Positions 1 through 12,900 of a DNA stretch of 29,620 nucleotides are shown here, piece after piece. A program made the position numbers and the translations under genes. The DNA is taken from contig BLXT01002363.1 of assembly GCA_019648995.1 (NCBI GenBank), forward strand, positions 1,606,797 to 1,636,416, read 5' to 3'. A model generated the notes under the pieces. The model saw only the letters and a program-made list of their open reading frames with translations. It was not told the DNA's origin and did not search any database. The DNA comes from Plakobranchus ocellatus (Eukaryota; Mollusca; Gastropoda; Plakobranchidae). How positions within the stretch are numbered: position 1 is the first letter of the stretch; each line of letters begins with the position of its first letter.

Positions 1-375
1 GAAGGTAGTTTACCAATAAATTTTGTTGACAGTTTTTTGTTTGTTTGTTTTTTTTTGGAAGAGTATTTTGTAGTTATTGCCCACCAGTTACCTCAATAAA
101 AAATATTTTTGAAAAAATGAAGGTAGAAGGTAGTTTACCAATAAATTTTGTTGACAGTTTTTTGTTTGTTTGTTTGTTTTTGGAAGAGTATTTTGTAGTT
201 ATTGCCCACCAGTTACCTCAATAAAAAATATTTTTGAAAAAATGAAGGTAGAAGGTAGTTTACAAATAAATTTTGTTGACAGTTTTTTGTTTGTTTTTTT
301 TTTTTTTGGAAGAGTATTTTGTAGTTATTGCCCACCAGTTACCTCAATGAAAAATATTTTTTAAAAAATGAAATA
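1..375. repeat. Tandem array, three copies of a 125-bp unit
   Basis: Three near-identical copies begin at 1, 126 and 251, each opening with GAAGGTAGTTTAC. Each copy holds a TTTG-rich stretch that varies between copies, then TTGCCCACCAGTTACCTCAA and an A/T-rich end. The first copy touches the window edge, so the array probably continues upstream. Differences are confined mainly to the TTTG/T tract and a few single bases, which suggests recent duplication by slippage or unequal crossover. The open frame across it (170-364) merely reads the repeat twice and is not a gene. Confidence 0.93.
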
Positions 376-450
376 AGTCTAGATGATTTTACTCAGTTAC
401 CTCAATAAAAAATATTTTTTAAAAATGAAATAAGTCTAGATGATTTTACT
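336..450. repeat. Nested 58/57-bp tandem duplication at array edge
   Basis: A segment starting CAGTTACCTCAAT and ending AGATGATTTTACT occurs at 336-393 and again at 394-450, differing by one substitution and one A in a homopolymer. Its first half is the tail of the 125-bp unit and its second half is flanking sequence. This duplication therefore arose after, or at the margin of, the larger array. Confidence 0.9.
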
Positions 451-520
451 GACATAAATTGTTTGAGAACTTTATCGGCTTTTGATCCTGTACCCTTTCT
501 TTAATTAGCTTTTAACACAG

Positions 521-608
521 GAATCTGTAAAAGTGATTGGACCAAATAAAATATCAAAAGGCATGTACCCTTTTGAGAATACTAATGTTTCTGGGGAGCC
601 CCTACCAC
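521..608 (+). other. Possible coding exon of unknown gene (weak)
   Basis: After a pyrimidine-rich stretch and an ACAG acceptor (ending 520), an open frame reads ESVKVIGPNKISKG, then MYPFENTNVSGEPLP, and reaches a plausible GTAATA donor at 609. An in-frame stop lies just upstream of the acceptor, which fits an exon start. The composition looks more protein-like than the low-complexity frames around it. I do not recognise it as part of TFIP11. It would join TFIP11 in phase only if the next exon began at 804 (weak acceptor TTTAACAG) instead of 827. It could be an extra exon, a gene fragment or chance. Confidence 0.22.
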
Positions 609-826
609 GTAATAAGGATGGGTTTAATAGTGTTTGCGGGGAGGGGGGTGCAACTGCATCTTTTTAATGTGAAATATATAAGTAAAGGCACTCTCATTGT
701 AACCTCTACAAGTCCAGGATCATCAGTTTTCTGTGGACTGAATTATCTGGCACTGCATGGTTATTCAGTCAAAGTATTCTTCAAGTAGCAAAGGGTTTAA
801 CAGACAAGGCCAAAATTTTTCTTCAG

Positions 827-924
827 GATGATGAACTTTGGATGAAAGCAAAGAAGAAAGGATCTAGCAGAGATGCAGCTCCAGTACCTCGATATGTCAA
901 AGGTCACAGACAAGATGTGGACAA
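827..924 (+). CDS. TFIP11: TFIP11 exon a (first recognised), before the G-patch
   Basis: It encodes a basic, poorly conserved linker starting [12 protein letters not shown] and ending GHRQDVD, with the last lysine codon split AA|A. The acceptor TTTTTCTTCAG and donor GTGAGT are good. The link to exon b rests on phase and adjacency, because this linker diverges in the family. The frame also stays open upstream to an alternative acceptor ending at 803. The 459-bp intron that follows holds only T-rich low-complexity sequence. Confidence 0.7.
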
Positions 925-3900
925 GTGAGTGGAATTTTTTTTTTTAATTATTTTTTTTTATTTTTCAGGGCTGAGGTATTTCATTTTTGTCATTTGTGAC
1001 ATTTCATTTTTGTCTTTTGACATGTTGAAATTAAAAAAAAAGCAACAAAAATATAAAGATTTTCAGATGTTATGATATCTTATGGTTTTCACTTTTTATC
1101 ATCTAAATCCAAGAATGTTTTTTCTTTTCTCATTTTTTTAGTTATTATTATGTGATGATGATTATCTATTAAAGATTCTTTAAGTTTATGTGTGTGAAAG
1201 TTAAGTGTTGCTATCTTTTCTTTGGACAAGTTTCAAATCGTGTGTTTTGAAGAAAAACAGTTTCTTGATGAATTTCCTTATTTGTGTAACAATTTTTTGC
1301 TCATATTTTGTTTATAATTTCTAAATCAAAGTATTATAAATAAACATATTTGGTATGATGATTTTGCCTAACTATCTTTTCAGAGAGTTTGGTGGTTGGG
1401 AAAGGTATACAAAAGGTATTGGACAAAAATTGTTAGCAAAGGTAAGATGATACTTTTAGAGCGTCATGATGAAAATATCCTTATCAAACAAACACAGATT
1501 CTAAAAACATAATAAGAGCAAAATCAAGCAAGCAGCTTACAGGCTCATATTTTAATACAGAATTGAAAACAATTCTCAGTTGAATAGGTATTGAGACAAA
1601 TCACAACTTCATACATTCATTAAATCAAGTAACTTCCCACTCACAGTACAGAACTAGCTAAAGCTCTAGAGAAAGAGAGATATGGAGAGTTCTAGGCTAA
1701 AGAGACTATTTGCTTCAGCTAAGACGCAGAACCTAAGAAATAAATAGAGAGATTAATTTATCTGCAGTAGCAACATAGACCAGCCCTAAACAACAGCTGA
1801 AAAAAAAAGATATCAATATCAGCCCTTGGATAGTACATCATAGTTGTAAAGACAAGGTAGTAGATAGACACTCCATTTAATACAATCATTTGGCCATAAC
1901 TCATGTACATGAAGACTCATTAGACAATTTGTCATGTACTCATAGATTACAAGTCCAAAGGTGGATAACATTGATAAGTGCTGCCTTTTGGCAAGAGCAC
2001 AATGATAGTCAAATAAAGAGAAAGTTTGATTTGTACTAAAATTTAAAATTATTATGCATTATTTTATTTTTGATAGCTTTGAAAAATCTTTAGAAAGTAT
2101 TTCATTCATATGCTTTTTGTGTTCGATACTAAATATTTTTTTCTTCTAGTTATGAATTTTATGTTTTTTCAAGGTCTTTTTTTTTTTTGCGGGGGGGGGG
2201 GCAAGTCTTCAGAGATTCAACTTATTCAAAAACAAATATTGTGCAGCCATAGGACATTGGTTAAGCTTCCATTAAAATTATGTAATATGGAGGGGAAATA
2301 GATTGATATTTAAACAAAAATAATATGAAAATGAAGTTTTGTTGTTTTTTTTCTGTCTTTCATATGATGCAAAACTAATTATATATATATACAAGATATA
2401 TTGATTAAGTAATCAAAGGTGATAAACTTATGCAATTTTAATGGTTGTTCACAATTTCCATCTACAGTTTTTTTTCAAGAAAAATTTGACAAAAGCATAA
2501 AATCATGTGCCTGTGTCTCATGTTAGTTGCAATCATGGCTTAAACATTAGATGATTAGATTCTTGTGAGTGCCATTATCATAAATGGTATTAAAGATTTC
2601 TGTATCTATTCTAAACATATTGATCTAATAACTTTTCAGCCTCATGGGTCAACTGTAATATACTACAGATTTTACATTTGTGCACCTGAAGCCTAGCTTT
2701 CAATTTTTTTTATTATTTTTTTTGGGATAGTGCATCTAAATTATGTACTCTCTGCTTTCTTTATAGATGGGTCACAAACCTGGTGAAGGTCTGGGTAAAA
2801 CAGGCCAGGGAATCACAACACCTGTAGAGGCTGTGGTCAGAAAAGGCAGAGGAGCCGTGGGCATTCATGGAAGTGAGAGATCTGAGAGGTCCCTCAAAGA
2901 TTTCCCTATAAAGGATGAGGAAGCTGAAGAGGAAAAGGAATTCCAGAAGCAGCTGTCACAATGGAAAAAACAGCCAGTGAACGTGAGAAAATATTTTATG
3001 ATTTTTATTTTCAAGATTTTTTAAAGTTGTAAAGTTTTGCCTCTGAGTTGTCAGTAGAGTTTGTTTTAATAGATGGAAAATTGAATTTAATAAAAAAAAA
3101 AAAGAAGAATCATAGTGAATGTTATGAAAAATTTGATTAGGGAGATTTTGGTTTCAAATTTTACTCTCTCTAGACACCATTGACTTGAAAATAAGTAAGA
3201 TGTTTGTCTAGAATATTAGGGGAAAAACATTTATTGTATATTATTTTTTATGAACTCAGACAAAAATCTATTTGTAATTAGCAAAACAATTTTTTCTGCA
3301 AAAATGTAAAATACAACTTTTTTCTTTAAGCCCATAAATGCATGATTATTACTAGTAGCAAATAGTTTATCCTTGACCTGCTGTCATATGGACTTGATCT
3401 GTTTAATTTTTAGGAGAAAAAACAGAAACCCAAGTATGTTTATAAGACTGCACAAGAAGTACTTGATTCTGGTGGCAAGAAGCGCAAACCAATAATGGAC
3501 ACTGGTCCTAAAGTCAAGGTTATTGATATGACTGGCAAAGAGCAAAGAGTTTTATCAGGTATGGCTGTTCATGTACTTCTACTGTTTACTTCTTTGTGTA
3601 TTTAATATTAATGGAGGTCAACTTTTTTAGGGCTAGGATCCCTAGATGCTATATTAAAAAGTATCATAATTCTTCACTAATAAACTTTATGCTTGTTACC
3701 ACTTTTCTTTACATAAACTAACATAATTACAGAACTCACCCAGGAAAAATACTAAACATCATACAAAGCTTATATGTATGGAATATGTTTTTCCTGTTTT
3801 GGAGATGCCATTAAACTGAATTGTTAGACACACATTCTTCTTGCAAGTTTAAAAGCTTCTCATTTTTTAGATCTCACTTTGCCAAACTATCTGTGTTCAA

Positions 3901-6900
3901 TTTTTTTTTTTTTTTGTATTTTGAAAATCATACATTACATGCTTTTATCTAAAAAATATTTGCCATATTCCAATAATTTGAACTGATCTCAAAATTCATT
4001 TGCCCTACACACTTTTGCAAAACATTTTTATGACTTATGACATTATGTTTAAAAAACTGCTATTATATTGAGATAAGCTGAAGAGAGATTTTGTTAAACA
4101 TAATCCTGTTTGCATTATATTTTTGATCAAGCTTTGATATACCTTACATTAGAATAAACTATTCCAGAAGGTATTGAAATATTAATGAATGTCTGTGTGT
4201 ATGGGTTTTGTGTTTTGCTGGTTTTTTTTTTAAATATCATTTTAAATTTTTAGGCTACCATGCCATTGGCAAAAGTCATGATAGGCCTGATGAGGAGGAG
4301 GAACTTGTGCAAGATGCTGTGGAGCAGCCCCAGCCAGGAAGCTTGGAGGTGGCATTTAGCATGCCAGAGCTCCTTCATAATCTCAATCTTTTGGTTGACA
4401 TGGCAGAAGATGACATTATACACAATGACAGGCGGTTGCGTCATGACAAGGACAGGCTAATTAATCTCAAATATGAGAATGAAAGACTTGGTTCTGTCGT
4501 GGAACAAGAGTCCAAACAACTTGACCGACTCAAGACAGTTGTAGATTTGGTTATAAGGTTAGTGGCATTATTAACTTTGGAAACATTTGTTTTAGCCTGT
4601 GAACATTATTAGGTGAAGACAATCAGGATGGTACTGTAGAGCTTAATTAATTAGTGTATGGATCTAGAATAGTGGTGCACATTCAAGCTATATGGAGCTG
4701 ATAGACAAAATATGGTTGGAAACTTTCATCTAATGTAGACAAATGTGTGTGATAAATTATTTATGTTTGTCTTGCGCAGCTTTGTGCTATTCAGTTATAG
4801 CTTTAGCTGAACCCTGCCTGTGACAAGTAGTTCTTTTAATTGCACTAATGAACAGAAATCACTTGAAGTCTTGCCGAAAATGGAACAAAATTTATAAATT
4901 TAACGAAGATAATTTTAGAACAGCAAAATAGCTTTACAGGATTCTATAGTTCTACAAATTTTCTAACATTTGTCGTGTATGTCTTAATGATCTCTTGAAT
5001 GATCTCTCAGCCTTCCTTTTGTATTTATCGCCTATAGCTCTAGAAAATACTAGTTCTGTTATAGGCAGGCTAATTAGGTCAGTATTAAACAATCCATGCC
5101 AGAAAAGACCAGAATTTACCGATTTACATATTCCAGTTTAGCTAAAAAATATTGACCAATCACATAGTCTCATTTAGCACCTCCCTAATATGTAAACATC
5201 TCCAGAAGTTTCTAATGGTTTCCCAAGCTGATCCTGATTTTTAGGTTACAGTCTTACAACTTCCTGTAAACAATGCTTCCAACCCTCGAAAACCTTCTAG
5301 AAGTCCCTAGATGTAAAAAGGTAAACAAAGGTAAAAATAATGGCTTTGTTCAACTAACATAGGTGTAGCTGAGGCCAGTGAACAATCTGATTGAACACCG
5401 ATAAACAAGTCTAGATCAAAAGATCAGTTAATCCGATTTTAGTCTCAATACATTTGAACACATAAAATTGTCACAATATTATTGTGGTGGTTCTTGTATG
5501 ATATATGAATATTATAATGAGAAAAAGATATATTTATATCTCTGAATCAGTGAAACATAAGATGTTTATATAAATATATCTGTGCTATATCATTCCATCC
5601 ATAAAGATGTATAATTCACAAATACAATTGGGTGATGGCTTACCAATTGCATCAGTTTCTGTTCTTCCTTGTTTATTTTTTAATACAAATGAGTTAATTT
5701 TTTTTTCTGTTTCAATCAAAGCATTTCTTAATAGATCAGAATCAATTTTGACAGTTTGAATGTTTGTATAAAGATGATAAAAAAATTAGATCGTAAAGTG
5801 CAATAGATAAATGCAATTTTTAAAAAAATGTTTTTTCCACAGCCCAACTACAACATTGCAAAGAATTGTTTTTTTGCAATTTTTACTTTCAATGAAGTTT
5901 TAGAATCCATGAAACATCTAAACATTCTTGTAAGTGGACATACTTTTGCAGCAAATTGGCAAATTGTACATGAAATGTGACTCTTACATTTCAATCCTAA
6001 GTGACTTTCAGTGCAAAATTGCTCATGTAAATGTGAGCAGTCGCTAAGAGGTGGATATTGGAAAATTGTGTCCCATTTTTTTTACTGCATTTTGAAAGAA
6101 TCTCCACTTAAAAAATGGGAAAGGCCAGTGGAGTATTACGGAGGCATAATTCATGTAAAGCTAAATATTGGCAGTAGATCCATGTAAAAAGAAATTGGTC
6201 TCTGTCTCTTTACTTCCTTGCGATTGAACTTAAATTGTTGATGGGTGACCACACTTGTGATTTGTCATCATAGATATGTTTGAAAGTTATTTGGTTAATT
6301 TACACAGCAAGGATGCATCCACACCTGATTAAAAAAAAAAAAAATAAAGCATTACTTTGTGTCATTACCTTTACATACACACAATTTATGCATTGATAAG
6401 TTCAAATTTTTAAAATATGGCTAGTAAAAAATCTTTTGAACTTAACAATGATGACAACCCACTTTTGGCAGGCCCTCGCGTATTCTTGGTCATATTGCAA
6501 ATGTGCACCATGCTAATTAAAATTTAGTAGAATATGCATTTATGACTGAGGTGGCATGAAGTAAAATGTTCACTTAATGAGCCTTCTTCAAAATAATGTT
6601 GTATGGGATATCAGGTGTTTGATAACATAAACTAATGATAAAGTTTGATCTCTAATCTACTCTGTTGTGTTATACAAAAGAGTACGATTAGAAATAAACT
6701 AAGATCATATATATGATCCAAGACCCCTTTTTACATACGCCAACAGCAAATAAAGAGCAGTATCGACAATGTTAAGTCTCTGGGCGATACTACTTTTCAT
6801 TTGGCTACAGGAGACATGAGATGTGAAAAAAACTTGTAGACAAGTGTGCCACTTTTATGTGAAAGACAAGTTAAATTTCAGATCCAGGACCCCTTTCTAT

Positions 6901-9900
6901 ATGAGGTGTGAAGAAGCCTCATAGACAAATAGTTTCCTCAGGTTAGTTTTAAGACCAGCCCTGTCACTTGTCCCTGAACTTTCACTTTTTTCTTATATGG
7001 CTGTTCATGTTTTCTTAAGTTGTGAAGAGAGACTGAAACCTGAGAGCCGAGATCCACTCACTCTTGACTCATGCGCTGAAATATTCAAAATGCTGCAGAA
7101 TGAGTATTATGAAGAGTACAAGATGTATGACCTGCCATCCTTAGGTGCTGCACTAATATTTCCTCTTGTAAGTTTATCAAAGATCTTTTTTTCTTTTAAA
7201 GATACATTTTGTTGATTTTCATGAAACCTTTAGCTTCATATAGATAGAATTGATGAGGTGGCAGGAAATGTGTCATAGTTGCGCTTAGTGATCGAAATTT
7301 GCAGGTTTCCACAAATGTGTTCTTGGCGTGTTATTGAGCTATACAATTTTTTCATTGCTTAGTATAATTATGCAGTCTTTTTTTTTTTCGGTTTTAGATA
7401 GACCTTTATACTAGTTTTTGTTTTTGTTTTTTTTTCTTTTGCAAGGATGAGTCATAGATCCTAAACCGTTTTATGTACATCTTTAGTACGTGGTAATTTA
7501 ATCAATGACTAGCCTAGGATCATTTCTTCTCTAGGCATAATAAATCAGCAGTTTTCTCCTCATGTTTTAGTTATCTTAATGCAATATTTTATCAGTGTAA
7601 CAAATACTAATTAACAATAATGACCAATTTTTAATTAATAAATAAAAAGAAAATATTTCACCAAGCAGATGGCACATGTATTTTAGAACTTTTTGGATTC
7701 CACTGTGTATAAATCCTTCAAAACCTATAATACCTCCATGAATACCTCATCTTCAGATGAGAACGTTTTTCACTGGTTGGTTACCACTGAGGGATCCAAA
7801 GTTTGGGCTTCACACTGTACTAGAATGGAAGGAATTGCTTGGGGGAGATGAAGGATCTGTAGCTGCATCTCATTCCACATTTTCATCCTCCAAGGGAGGT
7901 GGTATGGATGTATATGAGAAGCTTATCTGGGATGTGTGGCTTCCTCCTGTGAGGGCAACAATTTTGTGAGTTTGATAATACTAACTAATAAACCTCACGT
8001 ACTTAGCGAGAAATAAACTTGATGAGTAAATGTTTGTCTTAACAATCAAAGCTGTCTGTCTCAGATCATTGGAATTTAGTCAGCATTTCAAAAGTTGTTT
8101 AAGCTCGAGTTCTAAATTTTTACGGATGAAGATTCTAACTTGAAATTTTTTTATATGTGACAATATAAGAATTGGAGAATAGCTCAGAGTTAGCAGATTT
8201 TCCTACTTTAGAGGACCTTTAGAGGGTAATCTTTTTGTCATCATGGATTATATGATTTGCGTTAAAAGGAAATAAACATCATTTTGCTTCAGATGAAAAC
8301 CTTTGAAATAGCTTTCAGAAATGGTTTGATTGTTGAAGCATTTTCTCCAAAATATAAGAATTACTTTTACTAATGATAAAAAAAAAACCCCAAAAAGTTT
8401 GTGTCCAAGATTTGCATATTTTGCATATCAATAAATAGCACTTTCTGCAGTCAGTTAACATATCTCTGACTTTGATTTGAACTGAGTCCAAATTAGTCAT
8501 ATTTTACAAAATACAAATTGGTGATTAAGGATCATGGAAAAAAGTAGATAGGCTTACCTGTTTATTTCATTGTGTGCCCAAGATACCTGTTAACCGGTAT
8601 GTGTTTAAATAATGTTTTGGGCGCTTTTTGAGGAAAAATGCAGAGCTCTTTGAATGTGTTTACTCAAATCTGTTTTCTGTGTCAATGTTTATGATTCAGC
8701 TGAATTCCTGTGAAAACCATTACAACTCAACTGTTTTTCAGCAAATTTGTCTTTGGTCAAAAGCATCCAACACCTCAAAATATTACATCCCATATTCTTA
8801 AACTTCAAAGCTGATCAGTTGCAAAATTCAGGAAAAAATTTATTACATCTTTATATTTTGTATCTCATATATTAATAAATGTGCCAGAAAATGGAGTGTG
8901 CGTGACACAGATCCAATGACTCTGTTGTTAGAGACTTGGAGGCCAGCACTTCCTGCATGGGTGTTGGAGAATATTCTAGACCAGCTTGTGCTTCCCAGGC
9001 TGCTTCAAGAAGTAGAGAACTGGAACCCCCTCACAGACACTACACCAATCCATTGCTGGCTACATCCATGGCTCCCCCTAATGGGTAAAGGCTCTATACA
9101 GTGCTTTCTTTGTGTCTTTTTACATAACACAAGCGACATTTTAAAACAGTTCTGAAGATCTGAAATTGCCCTAGTTGCAATTGACCATAAGATTTTTTCA
9201 TTAAAACCTAAAGGTAAAAAAAGTATGTTCTTGAAATTCACATTTTTGGATCTTTTGACAGGATTGGAAATATAATTTTTTTTCTCTATGCACTTCTACG
9301 TAGTAAACTTATGAATTATGCATAGGGTTAAATTTCCTAAGTCTAATTTGTGACTGGTACGCTCAGGTTGCCTCACATTGATTCCAAAGTGATACATGGT
9401 GAGGTGGTGATTATGTTGAAAGCTGAAATGTAATAGAGTATTGAAAAGTAGTTTGAATATAGCAGTTTCCATTATATTTTCTTGTTTTTGTCTTTAAGGG
9501 GAGAAACTGGAACCTCTTTATGCTCCTATTCGACATAAGATTGCAAATGCATTGACCAACTGGCACCCATCAGATGCATCTGCTAAGATCATTCTAGAAC
9601 CCTGGCATGGTGTGTTCCGCCCAGGACATATGAGCGCCTTCTTAGTCAAGAATATTCTACCGAAACTAGAGTTAGAGATGCGAAGCCTGGCCATCAACCC
9701 CCATCAGCAGTATCTAGGTACACTTATCTTTTTCACATGTGTGCCATCTTTAAGTGAATTGTTGTTGTTATCAAGATTGCATTTTTTTTATATTTTGTAA
9801 TAGTAGCAAGTCTTCGACTTCTCAGCATTTATGTATCATATTTATAGCTTTTTTAAATAGTTATCAGAGGTAATCACTACCGAGCCCCAAAAGATGATGT

Positions 9901-12900
9901 AGGAGCTTTTGCTTTTAAAGAGAAGAAAAAATAAAAATTTATGAAGCAAAAGAAATGACCAGGAAACAATAATATGAAGTTTAGTTTCAATGAAAGAAAC
10001 TTGAATAGAATCATAGTGTAGGCATCAAAAGTACCAGAAAATAAAAATACATATAATTTCAGTTTGAATATTTTCACCTGTATATATGAATTAAATGATT
10101 TACCGTCCAATTGATTAAAAAGTTGCATTTCAGCAGTAATAACAAACATTGAAAGACCAAATGGTTGAAAAAAGGTTGATTGTTTTAGGAAATTGAATAA
10201 CATTTTTTTTTTTTTTCTTTGGAAAGATCCATTGATTCATTATTTTTTCTATCTTGCCATCACTGCTTTCATCATGACAATTGTGTTCATTCTCTCAGCC
10301 TTAGGCTTAATGTTAACAAAACACTAGTTCCAGATATAGATCTGTTCTTGGTGGTTATAGTGTTTTATTGAGTGCCTTTTTCAGCCTTCATCCAGACTGA
10401 AGTTCAGATGTATACTACTGATCTAGAAAGTATGTATAGAGGTCTAGGTTTATTGAGATCCACATCTGTTTATAAAGTCCAAGTACAGTGCCTATGCATG
10501 GGATCTGATGCACGTTTAGCCTAAGTTATTTGTTTAAAAATCTTTTTCATACTTAAAAAAAAAACAGCAGAAATTTGAAAACAATGTTCGGGACTACACC
10601 TCTCAATATGCTTTACCAGGCCATGGAGATCATCATGGTACATTTGCATTAATAAGGCATAATCCTAGATGATGATTTACATCTATGTATGATTTCTTTA
10701 TTTGGTCATAAGTGATATTTCCTGAAGCTGAAAACTTCAAGTATATTAGTAGTAAGAGAGTAAGCTTTAAAAAAAATTATATGGACATAGACCTATATCA
10801 ACTCTCAAAACATTATGGGATTTCATAGCATAAAGAACAAATTATGTGTAATTCACATTTTCTTTTTTTTAGCCCCCTCTGATAAGAGCAATTGTGTAAT
10901 TTTTGGGGACCACAAGATTATTTCTGTCATGTTCAAGTCAATAATTATCGATCCAAACTTCAAATTTTTTTTTTCAATATGTTTTTGCTTTTTCTTGAAC
11001 TTCTATTATTTTGCCTTTCATTTTACATGAAATGTGTTAAAGTTATCATTGAATAACTGAGTTATGGATATTGAGAAGGAGGCATTAAATTTTTTTTGCA
11101 AAATATTAACTTTGTGAAAACCAAAAAAAATTCTGCGTTTAAAGATTTAACCTAAGAAAGAGATAATTATTTTGCAATTGCACATGCATGTGTATTACAT
11201 CATTTAGCACATCCTCTCACATTAAGTCCAATGAAGCTTACCAAGTTCAGATTTTTTTTTTAATCAGGGTCCTGCTCCACTCCTTAGATATTCATGCTAC
11301 AGCTTCTTTCCCCCATTTTAGCTGTACTTTGAATTTTTTTGCTCTAATCTAATTCCACATTCTATAGTTTGGTTTTTTGTATATAGCCAGTCCACAACAA
11401 GGTGATCTCAGGCTTTCAGGCCCTCCGTCAGGCCAGGGCGCCGCCACATTCTATATCCTAAAAATATTTTTTCAAACAAATCTTAGAAACTTCTTTGTAT
11501 TTATTTATTTCTTGCATGCAATTATTTGACCAGACCCATGGCGTTGGGTGATGTCCTGGAAAGACATGATGCCTGTGCAGCCAATGGTGGCTATGCTAGA
11601 GAATTCCTTCTTCCCAAAGTGGCAGCAAGTGCTCATGGCTTGGTTAAGCAACATGCCCAATTATGAGGACATCACCAAGTGGTACCTTGGTTGGAAAGCA
11701 CAGTTTCCAGAGATACTGTTGAGTCATCCCACAATCAAAGGTTAGCCACTTTGGTCAGCTTTTTTTCAGTAATACCAATTCACAAGATTTGCCAGTCATA
11801 ATGAGGGCTTCACTGGAGTTCTTAAGATATTACATAAATTTTAAGTGCCAGAGAGTTGACAGACTTGCCTTCTCATTCTCTCAAGAAGAAGCTATGGCAT
11901 GTCTCCGCACATTACTGTTTCATTGACTTTAATGCAATTATGAATAGTGTCCTTGATATTTATTATAGTGAATATTCGGCGAAACAAAAAGATTTAATTT
12001 GCAAGATTATGTTATAATGCTCTTCTTCTTCTCTCTCTTTTTTTTTTTTTTTTAATCCAGAAACACTTAATACATAATTTTTAGAACCATCCACTGAAGG
12101 CTAACATGGTAATGTATTTTGGCTCATCCCAACAGATCAGTTCAATAAAGCTTTGGAGACCATGAACAGGGCAGTGTCCGGAACCTTCATGCCAGGAATA
12201 AAAGAAAATATGGCTTATTTTACACATGCAGAAAGAAGGATCATGGACTCAAAGGCTCCCCTTCAACCAGATTCAAAGAGGGAAACTGGTGTAAGGGACT
12301 TGGTTTAAGTTTCTCTTCTCTTTTTTCTTTTTCTGTTTTTTTTTATTTTTTTTTTTTTCAATCATCTCAAAAGCAGAGGGTAACTCTCACTACTTTTTGT
12401 TTTTAGCTTTTATTCCCCATGTGCTTAAAAAGAAGTTAACTCTTCTATAAGATCATAGTGTATGTGTGGTTGTATATGGCTTGAACGAAAAATGTTCAGT
12501 ATGGGGCCTCTGAAAAATGTGTAGCAGTTTATTGCCAGTTTGAAGTTTTCACAAGGCAAAATATTTGTATATTTGTGGTTCATTACTGAATTTTACTTTA
12601 TGCTAAATATAATCTCCACAATTTAGGAACTTAAGGAAAATTTCCATCATTGATCTCTATCTCTCTCTTTATCATCTTTTTTTTCTTCACTCTTTTTACG
12701 TTTTTTTNNNNNNNNNNNNNNNNNNNNNNNNNNNNNNNNTTTTGCTTGTATAATCTGAAGTGTGTTAATTATTTTTGTTTGAACTTTAGCCCAACTGGTA
12801 TTTTAAAAGTAGGGTTGAAATATGAATCATTAAAAGCAATGGTGCTCAAATGAATTATTATCCAAGTCAACTTTTTTTACTTTGAACTGCCTCTTTTGAA

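Noticed and set aside
170..364. Open frame with internally repeated protein sequence
   Set aside because: It reads one and a half copies of the 125-bp DNA tandem repeat, and its protein repetition follows from the DNA. No splice or family evidence supports it.
4250..4460. Antisense and alternative-frame open stretches over TFIP11 exon e
   Set aside because: Shadows of the conserved coding frame, which alone shows family motifs and intact splice sites.
9877..10203. 108-residue frame on the - strand in a TFIP11 intron
   Set aside because: AT-rich noise rich in F, K and L with no recognised motif and no splice context.
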